Below are positions 27,801-35,942 of a stretch of DNA of 38,685 bases, piece after piece. A model generated the notes under the pieces. The model did not search any database, had not been told where the DNA came from, and saw only the letters and a list, made by a program, of their open reading frames with translations. Each line of letters starts with the position of its first letter. Positions within the stretch are counted from its first letter, which is position 1. The position numbers and the translations under genes are program-made. The DNA is from Arthrobacter nitrophenolicus (GTDB lineage: Bacteria; Actinomycetota; Actinomycetes; Actinomycetales; Micrococcaceae), in assembly GCF_000332815.1 (NCBI RefSeq), contig NZ_AOFD01000043.1:1-38685 (forward strand). The letters are read 5' to 3'.

Positions 27801-30074
27801 CACCAGCGTGGTGTCGCTCGGAACCACCTCGGTGGCCTGCTTCTGCTCTGTCAGGTACTGGATCAGGTTGTTGGCGGCGAACCCGTCCAGCCCGCTCGCC
27901 TTGCAGCGCTGGGCGGCGGGACCGGCGTCGGACGCTGACAGCTCGCGGACGAAGGCGCCCAGCGCGCGGCCCAGGTCCACCGGCCGGCCCAGCGAGTCGC
28001 CCTTCCAGAACGGCAGCTTGCCCGGCTGGCCGAAGGCCGGCGATACCAGGACGCGGTCATGGGTGATGTCCTCGATCTTCCAGCTGGTGGCACCCAGCGC
28101 GAAGACGTCTCCCACCCGGGACTCGTACACCATTTCCTCGTCCAGCTCGCCCACGCGCCGGCCGCCTTTGGGTGCCGGAGCGGGTTTGCCGTCGCCGGCG
28201 GGGGAGGCGGAGCCTTCCACTTCGGTGCCGACGATGTACACGCCGAACAGGCCGCGGTCCGGGATAGTGCCGCCGGAGGTCACGGCCAGCCGCTGGGCGC
28301 CGGGCCTGCCCTCGATGGTCCCGGCGTTGCGGTCCCAGACAATCCGGGGCCGAAGCTCGGCGAATTCATCCGACGGATAGCGGCCGGCCAGCAGGTCGAG
28401 GGTGGCCTCGAACGCCGAACGGGGGAGCGAAGCGAAGGGGGCGGAGCGCCGGACGGTGGCGAACCACTCCTCGACGTCGATGCTGCCCAGGGCGGTGGCG
28501 GCCACCGTCTGCTGGGCCAGGATGTCCAGGGGATTGGCAGGGATGCTGAGGCGCTCGATCTTTCCGCCAAGCATCCGTTCCACGGTGATGGCGGTGTGGA
28601 CGAGGTCTGCCCGGTGCTTGGGGAACAGGACGCCCTGGGACACTTCGCCCACCTGGTGGCCGGCCCGCCCCACGCGCTGCAGGCCGCTGGCCACCGACGG
28701 CGGTGACTCCACCTGCACCACCAGGTCCACGGCTCCCATATCGATGCCGAGTTCCAGGGACGAGGTGGCCACCACGCAGCGCAGCCGGCCGGACTTCAGG
28801 TCGTCCTCGATCAGTGCCCGCTGGTCCTTGGAGACCGAGCCGTGGTGCGCCCGTGCGAGCACGGGGTCTGTGCCCGCCGAGCTGCCCGCCTGCGCCATCA
28901 TGTGGGCGGGCGTCCCAGTGGACGCGGGAACGCCCGACGCGGGAACGCCCGACGGCGGGACCGCCGCTCCGGAGCCGGCAGCTTCCAGCCCTCCCGCCCC
29001 GGGATCGTCCCAGCCGCCGCCGGCCGCCACCAGTTGCCGTTCGGCGTAGATCTCGTTGAGGCGGGCCGTCAGCCGTTCGGACAGGCGGCGGGAATTGGCG
29101 AACACGATGGTTGACTGGTTGGCCAGCACCAGGTCAACGATCTTCTCCTCCACGTGCGGCCAGATGGAGGCCTGCGGCTGGAGCCCGGAGGCCGGGCCGG
29201 AATCGAAAGCCCCGGCGGCGCCCTGCAGATCGGACATGTCCTCTACCGGCACGGACACCGTGAGGTCCCAGTTTTTCTTCGCGGGCGGGGCAACGATTTC
29301 CACCGGCGCCGAACCCGCCAGGAACTGGGCCACCAGTTCCCGGGGCTCAACCGTGGCCGAGAGCCCGATCCGCTGGGCAGGCTTGGGCAGCAGGGCATCG
29401 AGCCGTTCGAGCGATACGGCAAGGTGCGCGCCGCGTTTGGTTCCGGCCACGGCATGGACCTCGTCAATGATGATGGTGTCCACCTCGGTGAGCGTCTCAC
29501 GGGCCCTGGAGGTAAGCATCAGGAACAGTGATTCCGGGGTGGTGATGAGGATGTCCGGCGGGTTGCTCAGCAGCGCACGGCGGTCCGCCGCGGTGGTGTC
29601 CCCGGACCTGACGCCCACCGTGATCAGGGGCGCCGGAAGGTTTAGGCGCTTGGCGGTCTGGGTGATGCCGATCAGCGGGGACCGCAGGTTGCGCTCGACG
29701 TCGACACCCAGGGCTTTCAGCGGCGAGATGTAGAGGACGCGGGTCTTGCGCTTCGGGGCCCGCGGCTTCCTGCCCGTCGCGGGGCGCTTGGACGCAGCCG
29801 CATCCTCGAAGCCCGGCAGCTCCGGGGCCGCAGCGGCGGAGCCCAGCAGCCTGTCCAGGGCCCACAGGAAAGCGGCGAGCGTCTTGCCGGAACCGGTGGG
29901 AGCCACCACCAGGGCGTGCGAACCGGAGGAGATGGCGTTCCAGGCCCCGGCCTGGGCAGGGGTGGGTTCGGAAAAAGCGCCCAGGAACCAGTCGCGGGTC
30001 GGCCTGCTGAACTGGGCCATGGGCGCAGCATCCGCCGGACGCCTGCCGCCCGGGGAGGGCTTTTCCTGGGTCAT
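24798..30074 (-). CDS. lhr: Lhr-type ATP-dependent DNA helicase
   Basis: Lhr is a superfamily 2 3'-5' DNA translocase and RNA:DNA helicase of repair. The 1758-residue product has motif I APTGSGKT near residue 58, DEVH near 203, GLSATVEPRE, and the motif VI block QRVGRAGHQ near 465. Long C-terminal winged-helix/Lhr-core segments follow, including RYGVVTRGSV near 1555. It is about 250 residues longer than the roughly 1500-residue mycobacterial form. The excess is low-complexity: a Gly/Pro/Ala stretch near 370-400 with a 15-base tandem repeat, a segment near 1030-1070, and a strongly acidic stretch near 1220-1260 (GDDDLDVAGEDEEEEL). The start is taken at ATG 30074; GGAGG lies unusually close to it. 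Confidence 0.92.
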   Translation of the reverse strand: MTQEKPSPGGRRPADAAPMAQFSRPTRDWFLGAFSEPTPAQAGAWNAISSGSHALVVAPTGSGKTLAAFLWALDRLLGSAAAAPELPGFEDAAASKRPATGRKPRAPKRKTRVLYISPLKALGVDVERNLRSPLIGITQTAKRLNLPAPLITVGVRSGDTTAADRRALLSNPPDILITTPESLFLMLTSRARETLTEVDTIIIDEVHAVAGTKRGAHLAVSLERLDALLPKPAQRIGLSATVEPRELVAQFLAGSAPVEIVAPPAKKNWDLTVSVPVEDMSDLQGAAGAFDSGPASGLQPQASIWPHVEEKIVDLVLANQSTIVFANSRRLSERLTARLNEIYAERQLVAAGGGWDDPGAGGLEAAGSGAAVPPSGVPASGVPASTGTPAHMMAQAGSSAGTDPVLARAHHGSVSKDQRALIEDDLKSGRLRCVVATSSLELGIDMGAVDLVVQVESPPSVASGLQRVGRAGHQVGEVSQGVLFPKHRADLVHTAITVERMLGGKIERLSIPANPLDILAQQTVAATALGSIDVEEWFATVRRSAPFASLPRSAFEATLDLLAGRYPSDEFAELRPRIVWDRNAGTIEGRPGAQRLAVTSGGTIPDRGLFGVYIVGTEVEGSASPAGDGKPAPAPKGGRRVGELDEEMVYESRVGDVFALGATSWKIEDITHDRVLVSPAFGQPGKLPFWKGDSLGRPVDLGRALGAFVRELSASDAGPAAQRCKASGLDGFAANNLIQYLTEQKQATEVVPSDTTLVVERFHDELGDWRVILHSPFGMPVHAPWALAVGQRLHQRYGLDGSAMAADDGIVLRVPMMEDEPPGAELFLFDPEELEQIVTAEVGGSALFASRFRECAARALLLPRQTPGKRQPLWQQRQRSAQLLDVARKYPTFPIVLETVRECLQDVYDLPALKDIAASVERRELRIVQTTTSQPSPFAKSLLFGYVAQFLYEGDSPLAERRAAALALDSTLLNELLGRVELRELLDARVIEATERELQRLAPDRRARGLEGVADLLRLLGPLTPDEVAARLQGEDNAPGDSAAVGPAAADSDAEPTEAELAAGLDGGGPAPEAAHGSIESATAHLAALQRANRAIKVNIGGVERFAAVEDAARLRDALGVPLPMGVPLAFIEPVADPLGDLVSRYARTHGPFTAGEAAARLGLGVAVVGTALKRLAADGRVVEGEFRPNAAPPGSAAQPGSAVMPAGIEGAGAEEFDGGPLGSGTDEAADDELAVDVLAGDDDLDVAGEDEEEELSPAEAAHLPPVGQAAPELPHAAVSEWCDAEVLRKLRRRSLAALRAEVEPVDAAAYGRFLPAWQHVRVPGGGRGQPSLRGLDGIVTAIDQLSGVPVPASAWEPLILASRVSNYQPAMLDELMATGEVLWSGAGALPGNDGWISLHLADSAELTLSPAPEYQPGDAGQRLLDHLRANGGGYFFRQLTDIAGGMDSVLSDQEVVTALWELAWAGRITGDTFAPVRALIAGGHTAHRQVARAPRARAPRLSRLGRSHGTGLMGSPGLAGGRYGGSGAAATPPLAAGRWSALPEPELDPTIHARATAELLLDRYGVVTRGSVMAEQILGGFGLMYKVLARLEEAGRCRRGYFIEHLGAAQFAVPATVDRLRSYAEDTQLATPDPVALALAATDPANPYGAALPWPALQDDAGTGHRPGRKAGALVVLVDGALVLYVERGGKTLLAFSDDDAVLSAAGAALVGVVTRGAVDKLIMEKVNGHGILDTPVAAALSSAGAYSTPKGLRIRA

Positions 30075-30130
30075 GCCTCCATCATGCCCCAGGCCACCGA
30101 CAGGACCGCCGGTGTCCCCGGAACCCGGGC

Positions 30131-31675
30131 TCAAACCTTCCGGTCCTGCGGCAGGTCCCTGGTGGCCGGACCTTCCAGCAGCGTGCCGTCACTGCTGAAG
30201 CGGGAGCCGTGCAGGGGGCAGTCCCAGGTCCTCTCATTGTCGTTCCAGTGCACGATGCCGCCCAGGTGGGTGCAGACGGCAGACAGCTTGCAGGTGGTCC
30301 CGTCAACGGTGGAGACGGCCACGGGGCGGGTCCCTTCGCGGTACACCCGGCCCTCGCCTTCGGCGGGCACAACGGGCGCGGCCGCAGGAACATCTTTGCC
30401 CCGTTTCAGTGCCCTGGTGCCTTCCGTTTTCAGGCCTTCCGCCGCCAGCTGCCCCCATCCGGACGCAAGCTTGGCTGCCACACCCGCATTAAGGGCGACG
30501 GCGGAGAAGGCTCCGGCGGGGGAGGTGACCCGGTGGTGGATGGTGTCCGCCCAGGGCACATGGCCGCCCAGGATGTCGGCGGAGATCGCCAGTGCCGCGG
30601 CGACGGCATTGGTCATGCCCCACTTGTTGTAACCGGTGCCGAAGTAGACATGCCCCCGGCCGCGGGGAAGCTTGCCGAAGAACGGCATCAGGTTGGTGGC
30701 CATATAGTCCTGCGCGGACCAGGCGTGCGTGGTCCTCGCCCCCGGATAGTGCTGGCGCGTCCAGTCGAGCAGCCCTTGCAGATGCGCCTTCTCGGACTCC
30801 GCCCGGCCCACATGGTGGCCGTGGCCGCCCACCAGCAGGAGCCTGCGGCCGTCGTGCTCGTAATCCCGAAGCGAGTGCGTGGGCTGTTCCACGGAGATGT
30901 ACATCCCGGCCGGCGGCTCCTGCCCCTCCTGCAGCTCAAGGGCCGCGGCGTAGGACCGGCTGGGCTTCAGCTTGGCGAAGTACAGGCCGCGGTCCAGGAC
31001 CGGGATGCCGGTGGCAAGTACCACCCGGTCCGCGCGCACGCTGCCCCGGCTGGTCCGCACCACTGACGGCTGGTCACCGGCGACGTCCCGCAGCCGCACG
31101 CCGCCCACTACCGTGCCGCCCCGGCCGCGGATGTCCGCCACCAGTGTGTCCACAACTTCCATGGGATGGATCTGCGCCTGGTCGGGGAGGCGGACGGCGC
31201 CGTGCACCGCGAACGGCAGGCCGGCGTCGCGCACGTATTCCATGGCGAGCCCCGCTGTGGTTCCGGCGCTCACCTCCTCGCGCAGCTTTTCCGTGCCCTG
31301 GGCCGTTGCCGCATAGGTGTAGGCGTCGCGGCGCTGGTACGCGACGCCGTGGTCGTCAAGGTAGCGCAGCAGCCAGGACTGGCCTTCGCGGTTGCCGTCA
31401 ACGTAGGCCTGGACCTGCTTTGGGGAGTACTGGCGGGCGAGCTGGGACAGGAAGGTGCCCTGCAGCAGGGTCACCTTGGCCGTGGTGTTGCCGGTGGTGA
31501 CGGCGCCCGGATGCCGCGCCTCAAGAACCAGGACCTTTTGGCCGGAGCGGGCCAGCAGCAGCGCGGTGACCAGGCCGGTCAGCCCCGCGCCGGCCACCAC
31601 AGTGTCGTATGTGGTGTCGGGCTCAAACGGATCGGAAGTGAAGGCCGCGCTGCGGTCCAACCAAATCGACGTCAT
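30131..31675 (-). CDS. FAD-dependent oxidoreductase with C-terminal Rieske domain
   Basis: The 514-residue product joins a DAO-type FAD oxidoreductase (dinucleotide motif VVAGAGLTGLVTALLLARSG at about 26-45) to a Rieske [2Fe-2S] domain. The cluster ligands are Cys468 and His470 in CTHLGG, and Cys486 and His489 in CPLHG, with the usual spacing. It likely oxidises an amine or amino-acid-like substrate and passes electrons through the cluster; the substrate is unknown. GTGYNKWGMTNAVAAALAIS near the middle is typical of this family. The ATG at 31675 leaves a 178-base gap to the divergent DUF4383 gene. lhr starts 56 bases downstream of its stop, so a shared transcript is possible. Confidence 0.9.
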   Translation of the reverse strand: MTSIWLDRSAAFTSDPFEPDTTYDTVVAGAGLTGLVTALLLARSGQKVLVLEARHPGAVTTGNTTAKVTLLQGTFLSQLARQYSPKQVQAYVDGNREGQSWLLRYLDDHGVAYQRRDAYTYAATAQGTEKLREEVSAGTTAGLAMEYVRDAGLPFAVHGAVRLPDQAQIHPMEVVDTLVADIRGRGGTVVGGVRLRDVAGDQPSVVRTSRGSVRADRVVLATGIPVLDRGLYFAKLKPSRSYAAALELQEGQEPPAGMYISVEQPTHSLRDYEHDGRRLLLVGGHGHHVGRAESEKAHLQGLLDWTRQHYPGARTTHAWSAQDYMATNLMPFFGKLPRGRGHVYFGTGYNKWGMTNAVAAALAISADILGGHVPWADTIHHRVTSPAGAFSAVALNAGVAAKLASGWGQLAAEGLKTEGTRALKRGKDVPAAAPVVPAEGEGRVYREGTRPVAVSTVDGTTCKLSAVCTHLGGIVHWNDNERTWDCPLHGSRFSSDGTLLEGPATRDLPQDRKV

Positions 31676-31747
31676 GCCAACTCAACCTGCCTCCGGTCTC
31701 AATGGCCTGGTGGGGCCAGTTTGTAATGGGTCCGTTATAGACCTGAC

Positions 31748-31778
31748 CTATCAGTTCCGCAGTTGCTAAGTATACTTA
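31748..31778 (+). promoter_or_regulatory. Promoter with 12-bp palindrome before the DUF4383 gene
   Basis: TATACT at 31771-31776 is a good -10, with a weak CTATCA 17 bases upstream at 31748-31753. The -10 lies within TAAGTATACTTA (31767-31778), a perfect 12-base palindrome, so the same -10 also reads on the minus strand toward the Rieske oxidoreductase. This may be a bidirectional promoter or an operator over the promoter. Confidence 0.5.
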
Positions 31779-31853
31779 CTTTGTCGGGGTAGTCTATGGT
31801 CAGGCGCAGCCCGGCAGCCATGGAAACGAAAACGACAAACAGCAGGAGAAATC

Positions 31854-32324
31854 ATGACAAGCATGAGTTCCGACGGTCGTACCGTAGGCCGGACCAACAT
31901 TCAAAAAGCAGCCCTCGCCGTGGGAGCGGTCTTCCTCCTGGTGGGTGTGCTGGGCTTCATTCCTGGCATCACCACCAACTACGAGACCATGGGCTTCGCC
32001 GGACATGAATCCGGAGCCCTGCTGCTGGGCATCTTCCAGGTGTCTGTGCTGCACAACATCGTCCACCTGCTGTTCGGCGCGGCTGGCATCGCCATGGCCC
32101 GCACCGCTGCACAGTCAAAGAACTACCTGGTGGTAGGCGGTGCAATCTACCTGGTCCTGTGGATCTATGGCCTGCTGATCGGCCTGGACACCCCGGCCAA
32201 CTTCGTCCCCGTCAACATGGCGGACAACTGGCTGCACTTCGTCCTGGGCGTTGGCATGCTTGGCCTTGGCCTTGCTCTCTCCCGCGGAACTGCCCGCGCC
32301 GGCCGCGCTACCACGGCCCACTAA
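31854..32324 (+). CDS. DUF4383 membrane protein
   Basis: The 156-residue product matches DUF4383: four membrane segments at about 20-40, 55-78, 90-112 and 124-143. Its conserved pieces are LVGVLGFIPGITTNYETMGF, LLGIFQVSVLHNIVHLLFGA and NWLHFVLGVGMLGLGLAL. Function is unknown. The family is common in actinobacteria and often linked with general stress regulons. CAGGAG lies seven bases before the ATG. The gene is probably monocistronic, ending in a strong hairpin. Confidence 0.88.
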   Translation: MTSMSSDGRTVGRTNIQKAALAVGAVFLLVGVLGFIPGITTNYETMGFAGHESGALLLGIFQVSVLHNIVHLLFGAAGIAMARTAAQSKNYLVVGGAIYLVLWIYGLLIGLDTPANFVPVNMADNWLHFVLGVGMLGLGLALSRGTARAGRATTAH

Positions 32325-32376
32325 CAGGTACTGAAACACCAGCCGCGCAGCCACAGGTTCGCGGCACAGATAAGAA

Positions 32377-32414
32377 ACTGCAGGCGGCCCGGCACTAGCC
32401 GGACCGCCTGCAGT
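32377..32414. terminator. Bidirectional terminator hairpin
   Basis: ACTGCAGGCGG at 32377-32387 pairs with 32404-32414. CCGG then pairs with CCGG after one mismatch, around a six-base loop. It lies between the convergent DUF4383 and DUF4232 genes. There is no T-run. Confidence 0.7.
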
Positions 32415-32446
32415 CGTCTGTAGGAAGGGCCCCACGGACCCGGAGC

Positions 32447-33079
32447 CTACGCGGGCTGGAACGCCCCGATGGTGAGCAGAGTGATGCCGGCGTTGCTGCA
32501 TGCCTTGGTGGGCTGCGGCAGGAACAGCGAGGCAGTGTCCTCCGGCGGGTAGATGCGGTAGCCGGCTGCGTCCACCATGGCGCAGTCCATGTAGTTTCCG
32601 GCCTGGGTATAGCGCAGGACGGCCGTGCCGGTCTGGCCGGGTGCCAGGAGGACGTCCGTGACGGGCGTGGATTCATCACGGGAGGCGGGCGCTCCGATGG
32701 GGGCACCGGCGTTGTCTGCCGCCAGCGAGACCCCGGCGAAGCCTTTGAGCAGGCAGGGCTCCGTGCCGCTGTTGGTGAGGTTGAGGTTCATGTAAACGCT
32801 GCCTGCAGCGCCACCGCCGGATGCGTCGGTGGCCGCGGTCAGCCCTGCGGCCTTGCACAGGCCGGGGGCCGCAGGAGCGGACGTGGCCGGCGTGGTGGAA
32901 GACGGTGGAGCGGACGACGGCGGCGCAGACGTCGCGCTCGGGCTGGGCGTGCCGGTACCCGGCGCCGTCGTGGTCGCCTGGGTCTGCGGCTGGCTTGGAC
33001 CGCAGGCGGTGAGCAGCAGGGCAGCCGCTCCGGCCGCCGTCGACATGGCTATCCCCTGGAAGATTTTCTGAGACCTCAT
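32447..33079 (-). CDS. DUF4232 lipoprotein
   Basis: The 210-residue product has a signal peptide with lipobox LLTAC; Cys26 is the predicted lipid-modified residue. A 45-residue Thr/Ser/Pro linker follows. The DUF4232 domain then spans residues about 75-210 (GSVYMNLNLTNSGTEPCLLK, then GFAGVSL, and GQTGTAVLRYTQAGNY). It should be an outer-face, membrane-anchored protein with an immunoglobulin-like beta sandwich; the ligand is unknown. The ATG has GAAGG seven bases upstream. The frame upstream runs open into ycnI only because ycnI has lost a base, so a fused protein is not likely. Confidence 0.86.
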   Translation of the reverse strand: MRSQKIFQGIAMSTAAGAAALLLTACGPSQPQTQATTTAPGTGTPSPSATSAPPSSAPPSSTTPATSAPAAPGLCKAAGLTAATDASGGGAAGSVYMNLNLTNSGTEPCLLKGFAGVSLAADNAGAPIGAPASRDESTPVTDVLLAPGQTGTAVLRYTQAGNYMDCAMVDAAGYRIYPPEDTASLFLPQPTKACSNAGITLLTIGAFQPA

Positions 33080-33138
33080 GCCACAACCTTCGCGGCAGCG
33101 CCTGCCGGCGTCAACGATGCCGCAGGCCTGGCGGCTGT

Positions 33139-33173
33139 TTTGATGCCCGGATCGTGATGATCCGGGCATCAAA
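33139..33173. terminator. Perfect 15-bp hairpin after ycnI
   Basis: TTTGATGCCCGGATC at 33139-33153 is perfectly complementary to 33159-33173, with a five-base loop. It starts seven bases past the repaired ycnI stop and precedes the DUF4232 gene. It most likely ends the ycnI transcript. Its place after the repaired stop supports that stop. Confidence 0.75.
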
Positions 33174-33179
33174 CCTTGG

Positions 33180-33937
33180 CTACCTGGTGGCTGCGCTGTC
33201 CGTGGCCTTGCGCCGCGCGCCGCTCCGCAGCAGGCTGCGCCGCCCAGGATCAGCCCGCCTGCGCCGGCAGCGAGGCCTGCCCAGCTGCGGGCTTCGGCTC
33301 CGCTGTCCGTGACCGCTGCGGCCTGCCCGGTTTCTCCGGCGCCCTCCTGCGTTGAGTGCGCTGCGCCTTCCGTCCCGTGGCTACCGCCCTCAGCCGCCGT
33401 CACGGTGATGGACGGGGCCGGTGCCTCCAGCGAATGCGGATCCTCGCCGTCCTTCGCGATCTGGGACCAGTCGGTCTGGCCAGACTCGCAGGTCTGGAGC
33501 GTGGGGAAGTGCAGCGTGCTGCCGGCCGCGTCAGGGAGCTTCACGGACAGGACCAGTGCGTCGCGGAGGTCGTGCGGCAGGGGTTCCTTGGCGGTGTAGA
33601 CGATCTGGCTGGTCCGCTTGGTGATGGACGATCCGTCCGCGAGCTTTTTGGGCTCGGGGAGCTGCTCAGTCACCTTTTCAACCGTCCAGTTGGGGTTGAC
33701 CGTTGGCTGGGCGTCGTTGAGTTCGGCGGGCAGGGTGATGGCCACCTTGGTGGTGCCCGATTCGTCACAGCCGTGGGGAATCCCGAACGTCAGGAGGGCG
33801 TAGGAGTTGGCGTCGGTTTTGTCGGGCGTGACGCCGACATGTGCCGCGGCGCCGCCCGCCGCTGCGAGCATCAGGGCTGCCGCGCCGCCCGTGGCGGCGG
33901 CGGTGGTCAGGGTACGGCGAAGAATGGAAATGGTCAT
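33180..33937 (-). pseudogene. ycnI: YcnI family copper-binding protein, frame broken near the C-terminus
   Basis: YcnI (DUF1775) proteins bind Cu(II) outside the membrane through an N-terminal histidine brace. The signal peptide ends in GGAAA before His33, which would become residue 1 of the mature HVGVTPDKT. The body has LLTFGIPHGCDESGTTKVAI and HFPTLQTCESGQTDWSQIAK. A C-terminal membrane segment is at about 215-235 (WAGLAAGAGGLILGGAA). As written the frame misses its stop and runs into the lipoprotein gene. Restoring one base at 33233-33234 gives LLRSGARRKATDSAATR and TAG at 33180-33182, for 252 residues. AAAGG lies eight bases before the ATG. The neighbours suggest a copper-handling set. 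Confidence 0.85.
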
Positions 33938-34017
33938 GGGGTTGCCTTTCTGGCGCACGCCCGCCCAGGGCGTGCAGAAGTGTGAAATGCCCCGCCGGCA
34001 GTGGATGCGGCGTGGGG

Positions 34018-34698
34018 TTAGGAACAGAGCGCGACGGCGGAAGGCGGGCCGCGTCGGCTGTCTTGCCGCAGGTTCCGCCAGGGACGGCGGGGGACGGCGG
34101 CAGGCGGGAAGACTGCGAAAACCGGAGGAACGGCGTCGGGCGCTTCTGCACGGGGGAGCCCCGCGAGCGGACGAAGCCAAGCGGCCAGGGCCCACAACGC
34201 ATCCTCGCCTTTGGCCAGCAACAGCGCGCAGCCCAGGGTGGCCAAAGCGTGCGCGGCCAGCATCAGCGGTGCCGAACCGGGATCGCCCGCGGGTGCGTGC
34301 CCGGCGACGGTGACCAGTTCGGGCAGCACCGGAGTGCCCCCGCCGTGCTGGTGGCCGGAATGCAGGTTGGCCGGACCCAGCGCGAGGGCCGGGGCGCTGA
34401 ATGCTGTGAACGCTTCATGCAGAGCCAGCTGTCCGGCGCCAAGGAGCGCCCCCACAGCGGGAAAGGTGAGCCGCAGCCGGGTGGCGGCCGTACTTGCGAG
34501 CCCGGTCAATGCCAGGACGGCCAGCAGGATGCCGGGAGCCGGAAGGTGGCCGCCGCCCGCCACGTGGGCTCCCGCCGCCAGGGCAAGGATTGCAGCGGCG
34601 AGGGCCGAGGAGCGGAGGAGGTGGAAGGGCGCGCGCGGCTTGTGTGACGGCACGGCTCCTCCTCTCCCCGTAGCGGTTGCCGGCGGTATCCCGGGCAT
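34018..34698 (-). CDS. Membrane protein with His-rich loop, ycnI neighbour
   Basis: I cannot assign a family with certainty. The 226-residue product has about four membrane segments (LRSSALAAAILALAAGAHVA; APGILLAVLALTGLASTA; FPAVGALLGAGQLALHEAF; LMLAAHALATLGCALLL). Its second periplasmic-side loop contains NLHSGHQHGGG near residues 109-118 and further histidines in VAGHAPAGD. Such His clusters often bind copper or zinc. It lies 80 bases upstream of ycnI on the same strand, and no CopC/CopD gene is present in the window, so it may be the membrane partner of YcnI. The tail (about 180-226) is Pro/Arg-rich. Confidence 0.72.
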   Translation of the reverse strand: MPGIPPATATGRGGAVPSHKPRAPFHLLRSSALAAAILALAAGAHVAGGGHLPAPGILLAVLALTGLASTAATRLRLTFPAVGALLGAGQLALHEAFTAFSAPALALGPANLHSGHQHGGGTPVLPELVTVAGHAPAGDPGSAPLMLAAHALATLGCALLLAKGEDALWALAAWLRPLAGLPRAEAPDAVPPVFAVFPPAAVPRRPWRNLRQDSRRGPPSAVALCS

Positions 34699-34767
34699 GG
34701 TTCCGCCGGTCCAGATTCTATCGGTGATTGGCGCGCCGGCAGGTGCCGCTGCCTCCCGCCCGTCCTG

Positions 34768-35841
34768 CTATCCGACGCCTGCCAGCAGTTCAGCGAGGAC
34801 ATCCGCGGCGGTGTCGTGCCGGATCAGGGGAGCGGCCTGGCCGGCCCAGAGGGACATGAGTCCGGTGTTCCCGCGGGCGGCGGCCTCCGGCCGGAAACGC
34901 CCTGTCAGCCAGTTCTGGATGGGGAACGGCGCGATGGACCGGGCATCGGCCAGGTCGGTGGTGACGCGGTTGGGGATGCCGCGGGCCAGCCTGCCGCTGA
35001 GCGCCCGGGTGAGGACCGTCCGGCCGGCCGACGGGCTGAAAAGCAGCGAACGGTAGGCGGGGACCGCCGCCGACTCGCGGGTGGCCAGGAACGCTGTCCC
35101 CACCTGCACGGCTTCCGCACCGAGGGCAAACGCAGCAGCAACCCCACGCCGGTCGGCAATTCCGCCGGCAGCTATCACCGGGATCCGCACGGCGTCGGCG
35201 ACCTGCGGGACCAGGGCAAAGGTCCCAACGAGCGATTCGTCTGCCGGCCGCAGGAAGGACACGCGGTGCCCGCCGGACTCCATGCCGCTGGCCACCACGG
35301 CATCCACGCCGCCGGCCTCCAGCGCCACGGCCTCCTCCACGGTAGTGGCGGTGCCGAGCACCTTGATGCCGCGCCGGTGGGCGTCCTCCACCACCTGGGG
35401 TGCGGGGACACCGAACACAAAGCTGACGACGGCGGGAGACGCTTCCAGCGTGGCCTCCACCTGTTCGCCGTAGTCAGGCAGGTACCGCGCGGGCATCTCC
35501 GGCAGCGGGATCCCGAGTTCTTCGAAGTACGGCTTCAGCGGGCCTGTGAAACGGTCAAAATCGGCCTGGTCCACCGCCTCGGCCTCATCGCCCGTGGGGA
35601 TCCACAGGTTGAGGGCGAACGGCCTGCCCGTTGCTTCGCGAAGGTCCGCCGCTGTCCGGCGGATGGCACCGCCGTCGTAGCCGTAGAGGCCGTAGGAACC
35701 CAGACCGCCGCCGTCGCTCACTGCTGCTGTGAGCTGCACGGAGGAGACGCCGCCGAAGGGTCCAAGGACCACGGGCGCGTCGATGCCGAGAAGTTCGGTG
35801 ATGGGGGTGCTGCGGAAAGCGGTGAAGTCCGGCGGGGTCAT
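34768..35841 (-). CDS. Nitronate monooxygenase
   Basis: This FMN enzyme oxidises alkyl nitronates such as propionate 3-nitronate. The 357-residue TIM-barrel product begins ITELLGIDAPVVLGPFGGVS. The catalytic His192 is in MESGGHRVSF. The phosphate-binding IPVIAAGGIADRRGV and GAEAVQVGTAFLATRES complete the signature. AGGAG lies seven bases before ATG 35841; an in-frame start at 35907 is less likely. Two direct repeats lie 42 bases upstream and may be an operator. It could also be annotated as a 2-nitropropane dioxygenase-like protein, an older name for the same family. Confidence 0.93.
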   Translation of the reverse strand: MTPPDFTAFRSTPITELLGIDAPVVLGPFGGVSSVQLTAAVSDGGGLGSYGLYGYDGGAIRRTAADLREATGRPFALNLWIPTGDEAEAVDQADFDRFTGPLKPYFEELGIPLPEMPARYLPDYGEQVEATLEASPAVVSFVFGVPAPQVVEDAHRRGIKVLGTATTVEEAVALEAGGVDAVVASGMESGGHRVSFLRPADESLVGTFALVPQVADAVRIPVIAAGGIADRRGVAAAFALGAEAVQVGTAFLATRESAAVPAYRSLLFSPSAGRTVLTRALSGRLARGIPNRVTTDLADARSIAPFPIQNWLTGRFRPEAAARGNTGLMSLWAGQAAPLIRHDTAADVLAELLAGVG

Positions 35842-35882
35842 GGCTGTCTCCTGGCTGGTTGCCGTTGGCGGGTCCGTCCCTA

Positions 35883-35908
35883 GTCTTGCAAAACCTGGGT
35901 CTTGCAAA
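35883..35908. promoter_or_regulatory. Direct repeat upstream of nitronate monooxygenase
   Basis: GTCTTGCAAA occurs at 35883-35892 and 35899-35908, a 16-base period, with CTGGG-like sequence after each. On the minus strand this reads TTTGCAAGAC twice and contains the small palindrome TTGCAA. It lies 42-67 bases before the start codon, where an activator or repressor site would be expected. Confidence 0.4.
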
Positions 35909-35942
35909 GCTGGGCTGCCGTTCCGGCCTCTTTATTGCGGCC

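Noticed and set aside
28921..28960. Short repeats in lhr as a CRISPR-like array
   Set aside because: Only two adjacent 15-base copies without spacers, in frame inside a coding region.
32447..34195. One long open frame that would fuse YcnI to the DUF4232 lipoprotein
   Set aside because: The fusion exists only because one base is missing near 33233. Repair gives a family-like YcnI end, a hairpin, and a separate gene with its own ribosome site, signal peptide and lipobox.
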